A DNA stretch of 64,000 bases from Nymphaea colorata. Taxonomy: Eukaryota; Streptophyta; Magnoliopsida; Nymphaeales; Nymphaeaceae. The notes beneath the pieces were generated by a model that was not told the DNA's origin, searched no databases, and was given only the letters and a program-made list of their open reading frames with translations. The DNA is taken from positions 21,633,002 to 21,697,001 of the forward strand of contig NC_045148.1 of the NCBI RefSeq assembly GCF_008831285.2. Reading direction: 5' to 3'. The position numbers and the translations under genes are program-made. Position 1 is the first letter of the stretch, and each line of letters opens with the position of its first letter. Below, piece by piece: positions 23,061 to 35,099 of this stretch.

Positions 23061-24060
23061 AAAAGTGTGGTAAATTTTTAAAAAAATTAAGTAAAACTTA
23101 AAAGTTAAGGAAAAATAAGTTGAATGGTAGGCAATTTAAAAACATAAATAGATGAGAAACAAATAAAAATTAGAAGTTGAAACGAGCAGTTTAGCACTAA
23201 AAAGTATGTAAAAATGTATAAAATAAAAAAAGCGGGAAAAAAAACAAAAAAAACTGTAAAAAAGTGTATACTTGTGGCATTTTTTTTTCCAAAAGTTACT
23301 TGAGTCGGCTGGTTTGTTCAAATTTATGCTAAATCAATTTGATCTAGTCCTTTGTCTTTAAAAACTTATTGTTTTCTATTATCTTTTACAAGTTGTTTTA
23401 TTCCTTTTTCAAAATAACATAATTTTCATCAAAGGTTTTTAATTTGTGAAAATCATCTTTTAAAACGAGTGGATGAAGTTGCCTAGCAACTTCCATGTTG
23501 TCGGCCGATCTGGTGATTTTAAATGACTTCTTTGTCTATATGCATAAAATATGAAAATTATATTCTTTTGAAAAATAAATAAACAGCATAAAAAACTAAT
23601 TAAAAACCTTTTTTTAAACAGGTGGACTGGGATCAAATTGACTTAGCCAAGACTCGAAGCAACCGGCTGATTCAGCCAATAATATTTCTAGCTAATCCGA
23701 TTCATCGTGCTAGCAAAAAGTTGAAGCAACTATGCCATTCGTGCTATCGTGGCTCCCCATATTGAAACTAATCAAGCAACATTTTCATGAATGATGAGAA
23801 CCACCACTTACATATACGTTGTAAGAGATGACAACCAAAATTAGGTAGTAAATATAATCATAAAAAAAGTCACCTTGTTTTTTTTTAAAAAAAAAAAACA
23901 GTGATAAAACATGAAAAATAAGTCCGCTGAATAAAATGGCAAACAGATAATGTTTTTTGAAAGAATGCCATAAACAAAAACGTGGTTTTCCTTCCTTTTC
24001 ATATTCTTTCAATCTTTTTAAAAAATACCATACTTTTTTTTGCATTTTTTTATTCAAATA
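23015..24060. repeat. AT-rich MITE family upstream of copy D
   Basis: It begins with GGTGAGGTTTTTCTATCATA and carries the same inner words as the copy A element (GAGAACCACCACTTACATAT, GATGACAACCAAAATTAGG, AACGTGGTTTTCC). It also contains an extra stretch at about 23280-23760 that is absent near copy A, with a GAGTGGATGAAGTTGCC word shared with 34240 and 46015. Confidence 0.5.
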
Positions 24061-24229
24061 CAGTTTAAAATAAATGTCTTATATCCAATATTCACATAAT
24101 ACAAAAGTCAGTCTTCAACTTATCATAATGTGATTTGGATTCGGTTGTGTGTTTAAAAGTTAGATTCAGATTTAGCTGGGTATTTAAAAGTCAAGTCGGC
24201 TAGAAGGAGACGAGATATGCATTTCCAGC
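24061..24229. other. Short non-coding spacer, nothing recognised
   Basis: No gene, RNA or element could be supported in this short stretch between the MITE and the foldback region. Confidence 0.3.
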
Positions 24230-24735
24230 ATATTAAATGCCTATGTTCAGTGGTCAAACTCGACGTAATTCTTTTCTTATCAGATATTTCTTACTAGTTA
24301 CAAACCTTTTTATTGTTAATTAAATTTTATATTCTTCAATTCATTTTTTGTGAAAGGGAATTTGGATTTTTATTTTTTTTTCTTTATCCAAAGATGCAAT
24401 CATATTGGAAAGTCAGGTTCAGACCTAAGGCTTATCTTGGATCCAAATATGATGAGGATTAGTAGAATTTCCTACCAAAGACCTCCAAAGAATCAACTCA
24501 TATTGATTGAGTCAGCTGCATTTACCGGCAGCGTCTCGAATGCCCAAAGGTTTAAGTAAACTGTGGCTGAAAGATGCAACAGCCACAGTCATATTTGGAT
24601 CATTTACTTAAATGCGTTGTGCAGCGCATAGCCATGATACTCGACAGGCATTTAATATCCTATTTACTTAAATTGTCAAAACCATAGTAAGTGGTCTAAG
24701 TAAACTGTGGCTGAAAGATGCAACAGCCACAGTCA
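24230..24735. repeat. Nested inverted repeats and duplicated hairpin next to the gap
   Basis: Two nested exact 13-base inverted pairs are visible: ATATTAAATGCCT (24230-24242) with AGGCATTTAATAT (24646-24658), and GATCCAAATATGA (24440-24452) with its complement at 24589-24601. A perfect 10-base stem with a 10-base loop, ACTGTGGCTG...CAGCCACAGT, occurs at 24560-24589 and again at 24704-24733 within an identical 39-base direct repeat (24553-24591 and 24697-24735). This looks like a foldback-type element or hairpin precursor, broken off by the assembly gap. Confidence 0.6.
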
Positions 24736-24750
24736 AAACCATGGCAAAAG

Positions 24751-24850
24751 NNNNNNNNNNNNNNNNNNNNNNNNNNNNNNNNNNNNNNNNNNNNNNNNNN
24801 NNNNNNNNNNNNNNNNNNNNNNNNNNNNNNNNNNNNNNNNNNNNNNNNNN
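24751..24850. other. Assembly gap (100 N)
   Basis: Exactly 100 N, the usual placeholder for a gap of unknown size. The contig to the right begins within a (CT)n microsatellite that lies inside the inverted repeat. Order and orientation across this point rest on scaffolding, not on sequence. Confidence 0.95.
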
Positions 24851-25737
24851 CTCTCTCTCTCTCTATATATATAAATATATATATATATATATTCATTTAT
24901 TATTTATTTATATTGAAATCAGCTGACTAAGCTTTTTTTTAATTTTGTATTGTTCAAAACATTGCAAAAAAATGCATTGATGATAGTCAATGTTTTGGCA
25001 ACCATTTTAGCATTGAGACTGCTTTAGGGTCAGAGAAAGAAAAAGTGTTTGCAATATAACATAATAATATAATATTTAATATATATATAATATTTGTCCT
25101 GACTTATGTGGTTTAACTAATTATGGTTTTTTGTGGTTTGCAATATAACATCAATAAATATATTAATTGATGTGAAAACACCCATGATCATCTAATCATC
25201 ATGATTTGGTTGTTCACACATAAAGGCATGCACAAGTGGTTCCTAGCTCAATAATGTAAAGGTCATTGATAAACTATTTACATGGACAATGCATTCGTTG
25301 TTCGTATGGCCTATGGTGTTGCATGCTAATTTTTGCATTGTTTTGTGCTCATGTACACATCTGTTGTTTGCATGTCCTCAACAAACAAGAATCTTCAATT
25401 GTTTTTTTCTTTTAACAAAAGTTGTAAACTTTTTTCCTTTCTTGTATAAAAGAACCCTAATCGTAAATACCTTTCTACCTAATGGCTTAAGACTGGCTAA
25501 CAATCGGCACTACTGAATAATTCACTCGATTTAGGAGACATTTAAGGGAACCTTGAGATTGGTCACAGTGAATTAGAGGAAGATGAGTTTAATTAGGCTT
25601 TTATGTTCTGTAATCAATGTGCGTACAATTAATGAAACTCAACAAATCTCACATGCCCCATAGAAAAATCTGGATATATGTTTGAATTCTTTTAAGAGCA
25701 CTTGAATATCATATATAATAAGACTTCAGTTCTAAAT

Positions 25738-26008
25738 AAACCTGCGCATCAGCCATCCCGCCAGATAAGAACCGGTCTAGGCCCTGATGTCCGAAATCCA
25801 AACCGAAGCCCTGGTCGATTACATAAAAAAAATAGATATAAAATAAAAATTTTGAATGTAAAATATATTTTAAATAACAGTTTATTTGTAATTAATAAAA
25901 TAAAATTAATATTTAAAAGTTATCGGGACAGATTGGCCCCCCTGGCTGACCTGGGCTGGCCCCATATATTATCATGCGGGCTTGGACCCGGGTCCAATAA
26001 CCATGTCT
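25738..26008. mobile_element. Second copy of the small intron insertion
   Basis: A 271-base insertion flanked by AGTTCTAAAT at 25728-25737 and 26009-26018. It is the counterpart of 4938-5214 with a few substitutions and a small length difference. Its presence in both arms but not in introns C and F dates the arm duplication (if real) after this insertion. Confidence 0.75.
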
Positions 26009-26169
26009 AGTTCTAAATCATAATCTTGCATTTTTTTTAGATGTATATATGAGAATACAACAAGAGAAAGGCAGGATTGGTGGTTTAATTGATCTTGAGT
26101 CCATTAATTTCCAGGCCTCTTGCCCAAAACCAATTAGTGCAATTGTGTCATAGATGAGCATTAGACAAT

Positions 26170-26525
26170 TAAAATTTGGGATGGCTGGAAAGGTGTCAAC
26201 CAAAGCTGATGTCTACAGCTACAGAGTTCTCCTCCTTGAGGTGTTTACAGGAAGAAAGTCTACTGATGAACAGTTTGATGGGGATTTTAGTTTGAGAAAA
26301 TGGGTGGCTGAAGCATTTCCTGTTGCAATTTCATATGTCATTGACAGCCATCTTTTGAATGAAAGCAACACTACTCCAACTGAAAGATTAGCTGTTATGA
26401 ATGAGCTGCTGGTGATGATCATGGAGATAGGCTTGTCATGTTCAACGGTGTCTCCAAATGAGAGAATGGACGTGAAGGAAGTGGTTGTAGGGCTGAGAAC
26501 GATACGACAAAGACAAGAATGGTAG
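26170..26525 (+). pseudogene. Orphan kinase C-lobe exon, second copy of gene A exon 2
   Basis: It encodes [34 protein letters not shown], then an SPNERMDVKEVV helix and TIRQ, identical in protein sequence to the left copy until a one-A deletion near 26510 changes the last residues and gives an earlier stop at 26525. Its first exon would lie at or beyond the assembly gap and is absent. The preceding sequence reads ATTAAAATTTGGG where copy B' has ATTAGAATTCAGG, so the AG splice acceptor at the conserved place is missing. Confidence 0.85.
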
Positions 26526-27399
26526 AAGGATAATTCAAATACATCCAGAGATACAAAGAGATTTAATTCCAGGGCACAACCAGCCATTGGCTAAAATAGT
26601 TGGATGTGGAAATGTAGTTTGATTGCTTTCATTTAGAGCTCTCACTTGCATTGCTCAATTACAGTTGCATATAGGACTTAATAAAGATATGCTTAATATG
26701 CTTGTGTGTTCTATTCCTAAGGCATTTGGGTGACCAATCTTTTAGAACAACTCACATTTCCAGTGCAAGTTACGTGAAAAAGGCTTGAAACTTTGTCCAT
26801 TATTGTGCTTTGTTCTAAGTAAGCACACCACTATAGCCATAGTTCACATAAATCCTTTCAATTTTCTAAAAGTTTGATGTACTATATCCTCAGCACAATT
26901 TCTTAAACCTACCAAAAAATGTACAACAAGAAGAGTGAATAAAAATGCACAATTCCAGTATGTTTTGCACTGATGTCCAATGTTATCAAAAGAAAAGCCC
27001 TTATTGAGGAGGATGAGAATTATATGCTGTGAGCATCATTGTGTTCTTGGAGCATGTAAGTCATCCAAATGACCCTGTTAGTTAAATGGAAGACCCTTCC
27101 CCCTACAAGCAAAAGTGAAACTTGGAAAATCTTCATTCTATTCCTAGGAAGTGAATCCACCAATGTTAAGATGAAGCATGCTGTTATATCAAAGAAAGTA
27201 ATAACTTCAATCATTTCAAGCATACAAAAATGCATGAAGCCAAACCCATGAACACGCCGATGGCCACATTCATAAAATTATTTGCTGGTAAAAGTTTGAC
27301 GTTTAAGGATGCTAATTTATATTGAAATATTGTGGGAGCATTGCAATATGTGTCCCTCACCCAGCCAGATATTGCCTTCTGTGCAACTAAGGTTGTTTT

Positions 27400-30295
27400 C
27401 ATCCCAAAATTTGTTTAGGTTTTGTTTTTGAAGTGTATTAAAAATAATTTTTATTTTCAAATAGAAAAAAAAAGAACTTGCCCGTCAATACGAGCCTTGG
27501 CCATTCCGAAACCTTTCTCATGGGTAACTAATTTTATGGCTATGTTCATTCCCCATGCACTTCATATTCGCCCAAACATGATCTTCAACCTCTATGTGGC
27601 CTGTGGTATTTGGTAAAAAAGTTAAAGCTTTGTAAAACGAAGGAAGGAAATTCTTTCTAAAGGAAAATATTTCATTTAATGGAACAGTTAGAGAGGGAGA
27701 AATAAAGATTTTTTAGAGAGAGAAAATAAAGACAAAGAAAAACTAATAAAAGTGCAAGTGATTTTAAGGGAAAATTAAAAGAGATAAATAAAGATTTATA
27801 AGTGAGTGAAAAGAAATAAAGCAAAAAACTAGTAGAAAAGAAAGAGATTTTAAGAGAAAAACTAGTAGAAGAGCAAGAGATTTTCAGAGAAAAATGAGAG
27901 AGTGAGAGAGAGATATAGATATTTTAAAGAGATAAGAAAACTAGTAGAAGAGCAAGGGAGTTTAAGAGAAAAATGTGTGTGAGAGGGAGAGAGAGATAAA
28001 GATTTTGAAAAGAGAGAAAAGAAATAAAGAGAGAAAAACTTGTAGAATAGCAAAAGATTTTAAGAAAAAATGAGAGCGAGAGAAATGTCCAGATTTTTAA
28101 GGGAGAGAAAAGAAATAGAGAAAGGAAGATTAGCAAAGGGAGATTTTAAGAGAATAATCAGAGAGATATAAAGATTCTAAGAGAAAAAAAAAGAAACATG
28201 AGAAAGGGCGAGTAAAAGAAGAAAGAAAAATGATCTAATAACGTGATATTTTAACACCACTTTTTATTTTAACATAGAAATTAAGATTAAGGATATAATT
28301 TTGAAAATTTTCAACTTCAATATTTTTATGTGGACAAGAGAAGAACAACTTGGGCTCATGGACGGAGGACCTAATTTGAAATTTTTTAGAAAATAATATA
28401 TATATACACACATATATATATAGACAAAATTAAAAATATTTCATTTACTCTTATGTAAATGTATTTCATTTACTCTTTTTGTGCTTCAAACCTGATAGAA
28501 AGACACTCTTTTAAAGGTGGATCACTCTTTTAATACTACTAATTGGACAATCAATAGTTATGTTATCAAGGGAATGAGGATTTGAAAGATGTCAAAACTA
28601 ATCATAGCGATAATATGAAAATGCAGTTTAACATCTTGTTTTTCCTGAGTTTGACAATACCCAACCTCAAAAATCAATATAAAAATAAAAAATCTCACCA
28701 CAAGATCTCATCCATCTATGAAAAGAAAAATCAACTAGCCATACATGCACATTATCGATTAGTAGAGATACAACAAATGCATACATTCAATAGAAGAAAA
28801 AAAAAACATATCATGCCTATTTGAGTTGATCAAATAAACAAGACTTGGCATCACATTGCTCATGCTCCCATTGCATTTAAGAGTGGCTCTTGGCTCTGAA
28901 TAAGAAATTTCAAGAACTCTCTTGCATGGCCATGGGGAGATGATGAAGGGAAGAGCAAGAGAAATTGAAACTACATGCCTCGAGATGGTATAGTTCAAGA
29001 AGAGATGAGTCCATTACTTTTATGGAACAATGAAACTTCCAAAATGAGAACTCTGACTTATTGAAGAAGCTTCCAAGGGTCTCCTATGTGCTCTCCTTTC
29101 CACTGGTTGAAGATAACAAAGCGTTGGAAGAGCGAAAGAAGAATTGGTGAAGGAAGAGAGATTCCAAGCTCTTAGTTATAGGGCTCAAGGAGTTCCTCAA
29201 AGGTTGCTTATAACCAAGGATCAAGATGTGGGGGTATTTATAAAGCCAAAATTCAACATTTGAAGGAGTTTTAATTTCTCAAGGTTTCTTAGGAATTTTT
29301 CATTTTCTGAATTATTTTTATTTTTAGTTTCTTTTATAGGTTTTGACTTGTGGATATTAGCCCTTGGTCCTGCAAACACCTTTTGGAGGGAGTTGACAGA
29401 GCGCTTGGTGCGGCCGTGCACTCTCAACCATAGCACCCGAAAGCACCGTGCACCCTAAGCCAGAGTGCAAGACAGCACCCTGCACCCTTCGCCAGAGCAC
29501 TTAGTAGCGCACCAAGTGCTCTAGGCAGTGCAACAAGTGCTGCCAAAACTTGGCGCATGGGGGCAACTTGAGGGTGGCCTTTGCCCTCTGCCATCCCTAG
29601 GTAGGTCCCACCCTAAAAAAAGTAAAATTTTAACAACAAAAATATGTAATTCTTTTAAGAGGTAAAATATTCCTTTTATAAAACGGGTTTGGCTCCGTTT
29701 TTTATGATTCCAGGTTCATTTTTGATCTGGATCTAGTTTCCTTGAATGGGAAGGGCCCAGATCGATGTTGAAGGTTGGATCATGGATTGGATAGGTGCTT
29801 TGGCTTGAAATAAAGATTGTACATCCAGGTTTGAATTTTACGAAGCTGAGTCAAAGTGAAAAGCGAGGGGGAGCTTGCGAATGATGTTGGGAATTGATTC
29901 TTGGGTTCAATTTCAAACATTTGAGCCTCAAATATTTTTTTAATCTAGATTATTAGTTTTTCTTATCTAATCTAGACCTGTGGGCGATTTTCTGAATCCA
30001 TTTTCCTATTTTGGGCCCAATTTTAATTCTTGAGTCTAATTATGAATTTTTAAACCTCTCTTTGGATCTAGGGCAGAATTTTAGATCTGGGTCTTGGATT
30101 TAGATTTGGATCTAGATCTAAGGTTCTACTTTGGATATAAAACTTTGAATTTGGATCTGATTTTGGATCAAAGGCTTAGGTTTTGATCTAGAGCTCAGTT
30201 TTAGATCCAGATTTGGAGCTGTCAAGAGAATATTAAGATTCGTAAAAGCTACTGTTCATTATGGTCTAAGCTTCAAAGTTCAAACCATAGTTACA
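27400..30295 (-). mobile_element. Decayed long-LTR element, mirrored copy
   Basis: Reverse complement of the element at 650-3545, with the same internal landmarks. The purine-rich tract is at 27685-28220. No coding region. It separates the type-A exon from the type-B kinase. Confidence 0.55.
27685..28220. repeat. Polypurine tract (mirror of 2740-3260)
   Basis: About 500 bases of G/A-rich sequence with recurring ACTAGTAGAAGAGCAAGAGA and GAGAGAAAAGAAATAAAGA words. Long purine strands of this kind can form triplex DNA and slow polymerases. Confidence 0.75.
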
Positions 30296-30546
30296 AAATA
30301 ATGTCTCGGGCTTTTAAATGACAAGATTAATTTTAAAAAAATTTAAAATTAAAAATGGGAGAAAAATAAAATAAGTGTGAAACTAATAGCACAAACATCA
30401 CAAGATAAATAGAATTTGCATCAAATAAAAATAGAAAATAAAAAAAAACTGTTTGGCATTAAAAAAACTGAAAAAGTGAAAAAACGTGTTAAAAATGAAT
30501 TAAAAACATGTTTTTTTGTTTTTAATGTTTTTTTTCAAAAAAACGT

Positions 30547-31995
30547 GCAAAATATAGAAAGAGGGGGTTGGAGAGACATTATCATGAGGTTGAAAGATTT
30601 CGTGGAATTACCCTCCCAGTGATTATATATAGAATGTTATCTCAAGCGACAAACAACTTCAGCGATGCAAATTTTCTGGGCAGTGGAAGCTTTGGTTCAG
30701 TGTATGAAGGAATTTTGGTGGATGGAACAACGGTGGCTGTTAATTAGACACCGAAACCTTCTCAGAGTCATCACATCTTGCACCAGTGCAAATTTCAAGG
30801 CTTTAGTTCTCCAATACATGCCCCTTGGGAGCCTAGAATCTGTCTACATTCAGGTGGCCATCACTTGAATCTCTTCCAAAGATTGGATATCATGATTGAC
30901 GTTGCTTGTGCTCTAGAATATCTTCACCATGGTTGTTGGGAGACTATAGATCATTGTGATCTAAAGCCAAGTAATGTGCTCCTAGATGAGAACATGACAG
31001 CACATGTTGGTGACTTTGGCATTGCACAGATGTTAGTTGGTCACAAATCTTCAGCTCTTACAAGTACACTTGGAACCACCGGATACATTGCGCCAGGTAC
31101 CAACTCTTTGTCCTATCATAAATTCTATGCTTGAACTGCTACTTAGACTACTTGGTCCTGCTTACCATGGAAAGAAGTTCTATCAACATCCATAATTTCC
31201 AAATATCAAGCTTTAATTTTACATGACCAACCCGTTGACAACAGATTAACTGGATTTTATTACGAAAAAGAGAAAAATCAGATTAATATGTGAAATTAAT
31301 GGGGATGATGACTATGCTATTTTGCATTTGAATATGAGCCTGAATCCAACTAAAATACTGAATATTGAACCTAATTATTCATACACACACGAATGCCAGC
31401 AAGTTTACCTTTTGAATATGTTTCTTTCCTTACTAAAATTTCACTTCCTCCTTATAAATGCATGGAAACAAAAAATAGAGTTTCATGTACACCATAAATC
31501 AAAACAAAATAATTAGTCCTAATTTTTTGCACTGCTTTCTTTATTTTTGAAGCCATCTCATTAACGACAATGTTCATTGTCTACTAATATTGCCAGGATC
31601 ATGTCTGACCTTGTTGATTGGATGAATTAGAATTCAGGATGGCTGGAAAGGTGTCAACCAAAGCAGACATCTACAGCTATGGGATTCTTCTGCTTGAGGT
31701 GTTTACCAGAAGAAAGCCTACCAATGAACATTTTAATGGGGACTTTACTTTGAGGCAGTGGGTGGCTGAACCGTTTCTGCTTGCAAATTCAGATGTCATC
31801 GATGGTCATCTTCTGAAGCAAAATAAGTGTGAAACTATTTCAGATCATGTCGCCGAAGGCCATCTTCTGAAGCAAAATAACAGTGAAACTGTTCCAAATG
31901 AGCTTCTTGTCTTGATCATGGAGACAGGGTTGTTGTGTTCAAGGAAATCGCCGACTGAGAGAATGGACATGAAGGAGGTGGTCGCCAGGCTTTAA
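30547..31995 (+). pseudogene. Receptor kinase copy B' (no LRRs; kinase in two exons, N-lobe deleted)
   Basis: Exon 1 (30547-31096) starts in KYRKRG, reads [22 protein letters not shown] and TTVAV, then joins directly to [12 protein letters not shown]. Compared with copies C and E this removes about 24 residues, including the ATP-binding lysine and helix C. The rest has ALEYLHHG, a non-RD loop (DHCDLKPSN), DFGIAQ and GTTGYIAPG, then a GT donor. Exon 2 starts at 31631 after ATTAG, giving EFRMAGKVSTKADIYSYG, and ends at 31995 after VVARL. It carries a small internal duplication around HLLKQN. The splice sites look usable, but there is no signal peptide, LRR region or membrane segment, and the key lysine is gone. 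Confidence 0.85.
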
Positions 31996-33284
31996 ACGAT
32001 ATGATGGAAGGCCTCCCCTTTGGAAGAATGACAAAAATAAACCAATCCTTTACATTTATTTGGAAAACAAGGGACCTTCTTTTGCTTCTGACTTATTATT
32101 GTGTTTCCCAACACCCAGATAGAAAAACTTTCTTTTAGCAAAATGTGAGTTAAACAGTAAAAGTTTTTCCACTTGGTAACATATATGACATTTATTGGCT
32201 AATGTAGTTCCATTTTTCTTCAATCTTATACGTCATATAAGGTCGGTTGGGTATTTATATCCAATCCTAATTTAGAAACCAATTCAGATTCGACATTCAT
32301 CTGTATATGTATCAATTCACATCCTTATTGGATGCCATTAGAACATTGGACTCCCGTTCTCATTCACTTATGAAAGCGCATGACCAATCTAAACCTGTTT
32401 GCTCCAAATTTCTGCAACAAAAATGGTTCCACAATCAGGTCATGTGGTAGTTGAACATAGTAAATCCATTTACATACCTAATCAAAGTGGATTCGCAAGA
32501 CCAAATTGATGCTGTTTCTTGATGTTGGTAAGGTCAACAAAGGGTTGGGTTGAAGTCCAACCAGACCGAGTCCAAGATACAGAATGTTGAATTCCTAGTA
32601 CCACCAGGAAGCATCTGATAACTCACAAAAATACACCTACCTTTCGTTATTATGAAAACCACACAGTTGTACCATGATAAACTCAAATATATATAAATTT
32701 AGTACCCTTTAAACAAACATGTACGCTCGCCTATCTTTTCTCACCTAATAATTCTATAATTAAGGAAAGAAACATCAATTTTAATCTTTTAATCTTTTAT
32801 GTATGAATAAAAGGGCATAACTAGTTGGGACATAGTGAACCATGTATGTATGTTATTTGGTGTCGTCATGGTGACTGATAATGGAAATTAATGAGCTGAT
32901 TAATTTGTTTATATGGAAACTACTTTTAGTCTTTTCATCTTAATAATTATACGTAAGCTATTTAGTAAGTAGCAGAAGTTTACTCTTAGTGAACAGTGCA
33001 AACATTTTGTATTTCTTCTTATCCCCATATCTTTAGATAAACTTTCAAATTTTCCTATCAATTTATTTGAAAAGATAAGTGCCTTCGCTGTTTATACTAA
33101 CATAAAAACACAAGTATATACGCTTTGCCGTCTCACAGTTGCCGAGTAAAAGAAATATTCTTTTGAAACAGGAAAAGGTGGAACATAACTTGTTCCTGGT
33201 TTCTTTCTCTTCTTGAGCAGACACAAACCCTTAACTTCCTGACCCCGAATAGTTGAGTAGTGCTGAAATTCTTTGGAACTAGAT

Positions 33285-33600
33285 AGGGCTGTACAATTAG
33301 TCAAGCCAACTCAAGTTTGGCTCGAGCTTGTTCAATTATGCTCGATTTGATAACACAAGCTTATAAATGAGTCGAGTTCAAGTTACATGAATTTGACTCT
33401 ATTTTCTTTAATTTAGCTTATCTTTTTTTTTTTTAATTAAAGTTCGTAAAGGAACTTGAACAAGCCCAAATCAAGCCCCGATTTGGTCTATTGAGTCAAC
33501 CTTTTGCAGATCATGTACAGCTCAAGTCGAGCCCATTCCACTATTTTGTTCTATAGTCGACCTTTTGCTGATCTTGTACAGCTCGACTCGAGCTCGAGCC
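33285..33600. repeat. GCTCGAG-rich repeat, degenerate copy
   Basis: It starts AGGGCTGTACAATTAGTCAAG and is full of GAGTCGAG and GCTCGAGC words, like the better preserved element at 50198-50597. The right terminal repeat is lost: it ends GCTCGAGCCCAGCAATGA. The same truncated form occurs at 45010-45365, so the truncation predates the block duplication. Confidence 0.6.
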
Positions 33601-33741
33601 CAGCAATGACTCCTTGTGCGCAGAGCATTTATTGGAAAGGATGTGTTGGCCCATTTGAGCCGATTCAGGCTGATTCTAATAACATCTGTCATCTGATTGG
33701 TGGGAATTGCTCTATTGATAGTGTCCAATAAGCCATTCCAC

Positions 33742-33905
33742 CAGGGGCGGAGCTAGAAATTTTCCATGAAGGGAGCCGGATTAAAGTTTCTAAATTTTAA
33801 TACGGGCTGAAATATAACAAATTTTTATATAAAATAAATAAAATTTTCTAAAATTTATATGTAATTTTTTTTTAAAAATTGAGGTGGCTCAGACCCTGCC
33901 TTCCA
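33742..33905. mobile_element. hAT-like MITE with CAGGGGCGGAGC terminus
   Basis: The left end reads CAGGGGCGGAGCTAGAAATT, a terminus common in plant non-autonomous hAT elements (general knowledge). The right end is degenerate (GGCTCAGACCCTG). It is absent from the matching place in T2 near 45530, so it inserted after the blocks separated. No clean target duplication was found. Confidence 0.5.
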
Positions 33906-34290
33906 CATAAAAAACAAAATAGAAATAAAAAAAAGAAGATAAAGAGTCGAAAACTGACAAAAAGCATAATACTGAAAATATGTTTGCTAAGCTAAGAAAC
34001 AATCTTGTTGATTAGAATGTGGAAATAAGAACATGCCGAAGACACAAAGTGTGGAAATAAGAAAGCGATATCACATTCTTTCCAAGAGAGTAGGCTAGGT
34101 CTTCCATCGATTTTAATTAGAAAACAAAAATGCTAAATTTTTTTTTAACATAACATATAAGATGACCATGATATGGGTTAGTGGTTTGAATCAATAGCCA
34201 ATAGTGTGACTAAAATCCGCTTTTGAAAGGAGTGGATGAAGTTGCCCTAACTCCAGTCCAGTGATTTAGATGATGTAGTTGTGAGTCAGC

Positions 34291-35099
34291 ACAAAATATT
34301 AACAATTAGATTCTTTTTAAACATAGTTAAACAAAGTATAAAAACTGATTAATTACCACTTGTCATTTTCATATATGTTGCTCGTATTGGCAGATGCTAT
34401 GGAATATTTCCAATTTTACTTGGGTTTCCGATTCAGGAAAACATGTGGGCTGGTGTAGGCAACTACCCAGTTGCTTCTAAATTGGAAAATGGACATGGGT
34501 CCATTGCTCTCGCAACATGAGCTGCCCCTACTAAAGCAAGTGAAATTGGACCAACACTTCTTATGAAAAAAGAGGGAAGATTGGAGTATTTTAAAAATAT
34601 TTTATGATGAAGTGTATCTTTTAGACTTTTAAAATTTTTTATAAATTACCTTTTGTCCTTTCCAAAACCTCCATTTTTCACTTTATTAGGAATATTTGGA
34701 TTTTTTTACACTCCTCTGCATGATGCATATAACCAGTTTCGTTTCTATCCTTCTTCTGCATACAGGGGTAGAAGGAAAGGTGAATTGGCAGACGCCATCA
34801 CACCCTCAAGTTTTAAAATTTTCAATTTTATCCATTAAATTTTTCAAAAATTTTAGTTCTGCCCTTAAAATATTTTAGAAAATGTTTCTAATCCAAGTGG
34901 GTCCAAGTAGTCCGTTTTAATCGCTGTTGGCTGATTCGAGCCAATATTTCAAGCTAATCTGATGAAATAGTTTCACTAGCAAAAAAAAACGGTTGATTGA
35001 TAAAATCCATGGCCCGTCCGCTAAATACAACGTACTCAACAGGATCCCATCCTTGCTTCATTTATGTTGGTTAAAACTAAAGTATGGGTGTTATCATAT
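34291..35099. other. Non-coding interval upstream of copy C, nothing recognised
   Basis: AT-rich with two short open frames near 34650-34880 that show no domain. No RNA gene or element is recognised. Confidence 0.35.

Larger units (their letters stand above)
24851..30945. repeat. Right arm of the 6.1-kb inverted repeat
   Basis: Reverse complement of 1-6124, starting at the first base after the gap and still matching at 30945, where the window's left edge prevents further comparison. It includes a second copy of exon 2 of gene A, the intron insertion, the decayed LTR element, its CT/GA tract and the start of copy B. Confidence 0.95.
32100..34290. repeat. Duplicated downstream block T1 (behind type-B kinase)
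   Basis: No gene. The block matches 43700-46080 (T2) and 54400-55430 plus 56360-56640 (T3). Markers in order: CCAATCTAAACCTGTTTGCT, TCATGTGGTAGTTGAA, AATTATACGTAAGC, CTGATTGGTGGGAATTGCTC, and near the end AGTGTGACTAAAATC. It includes a CTCGAGCTCGAG-type repeat (33285-33600) and a hAT-like MITE (33742-33905). Its three copies define the duplication module of the cluster. Confidence 0.75.
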
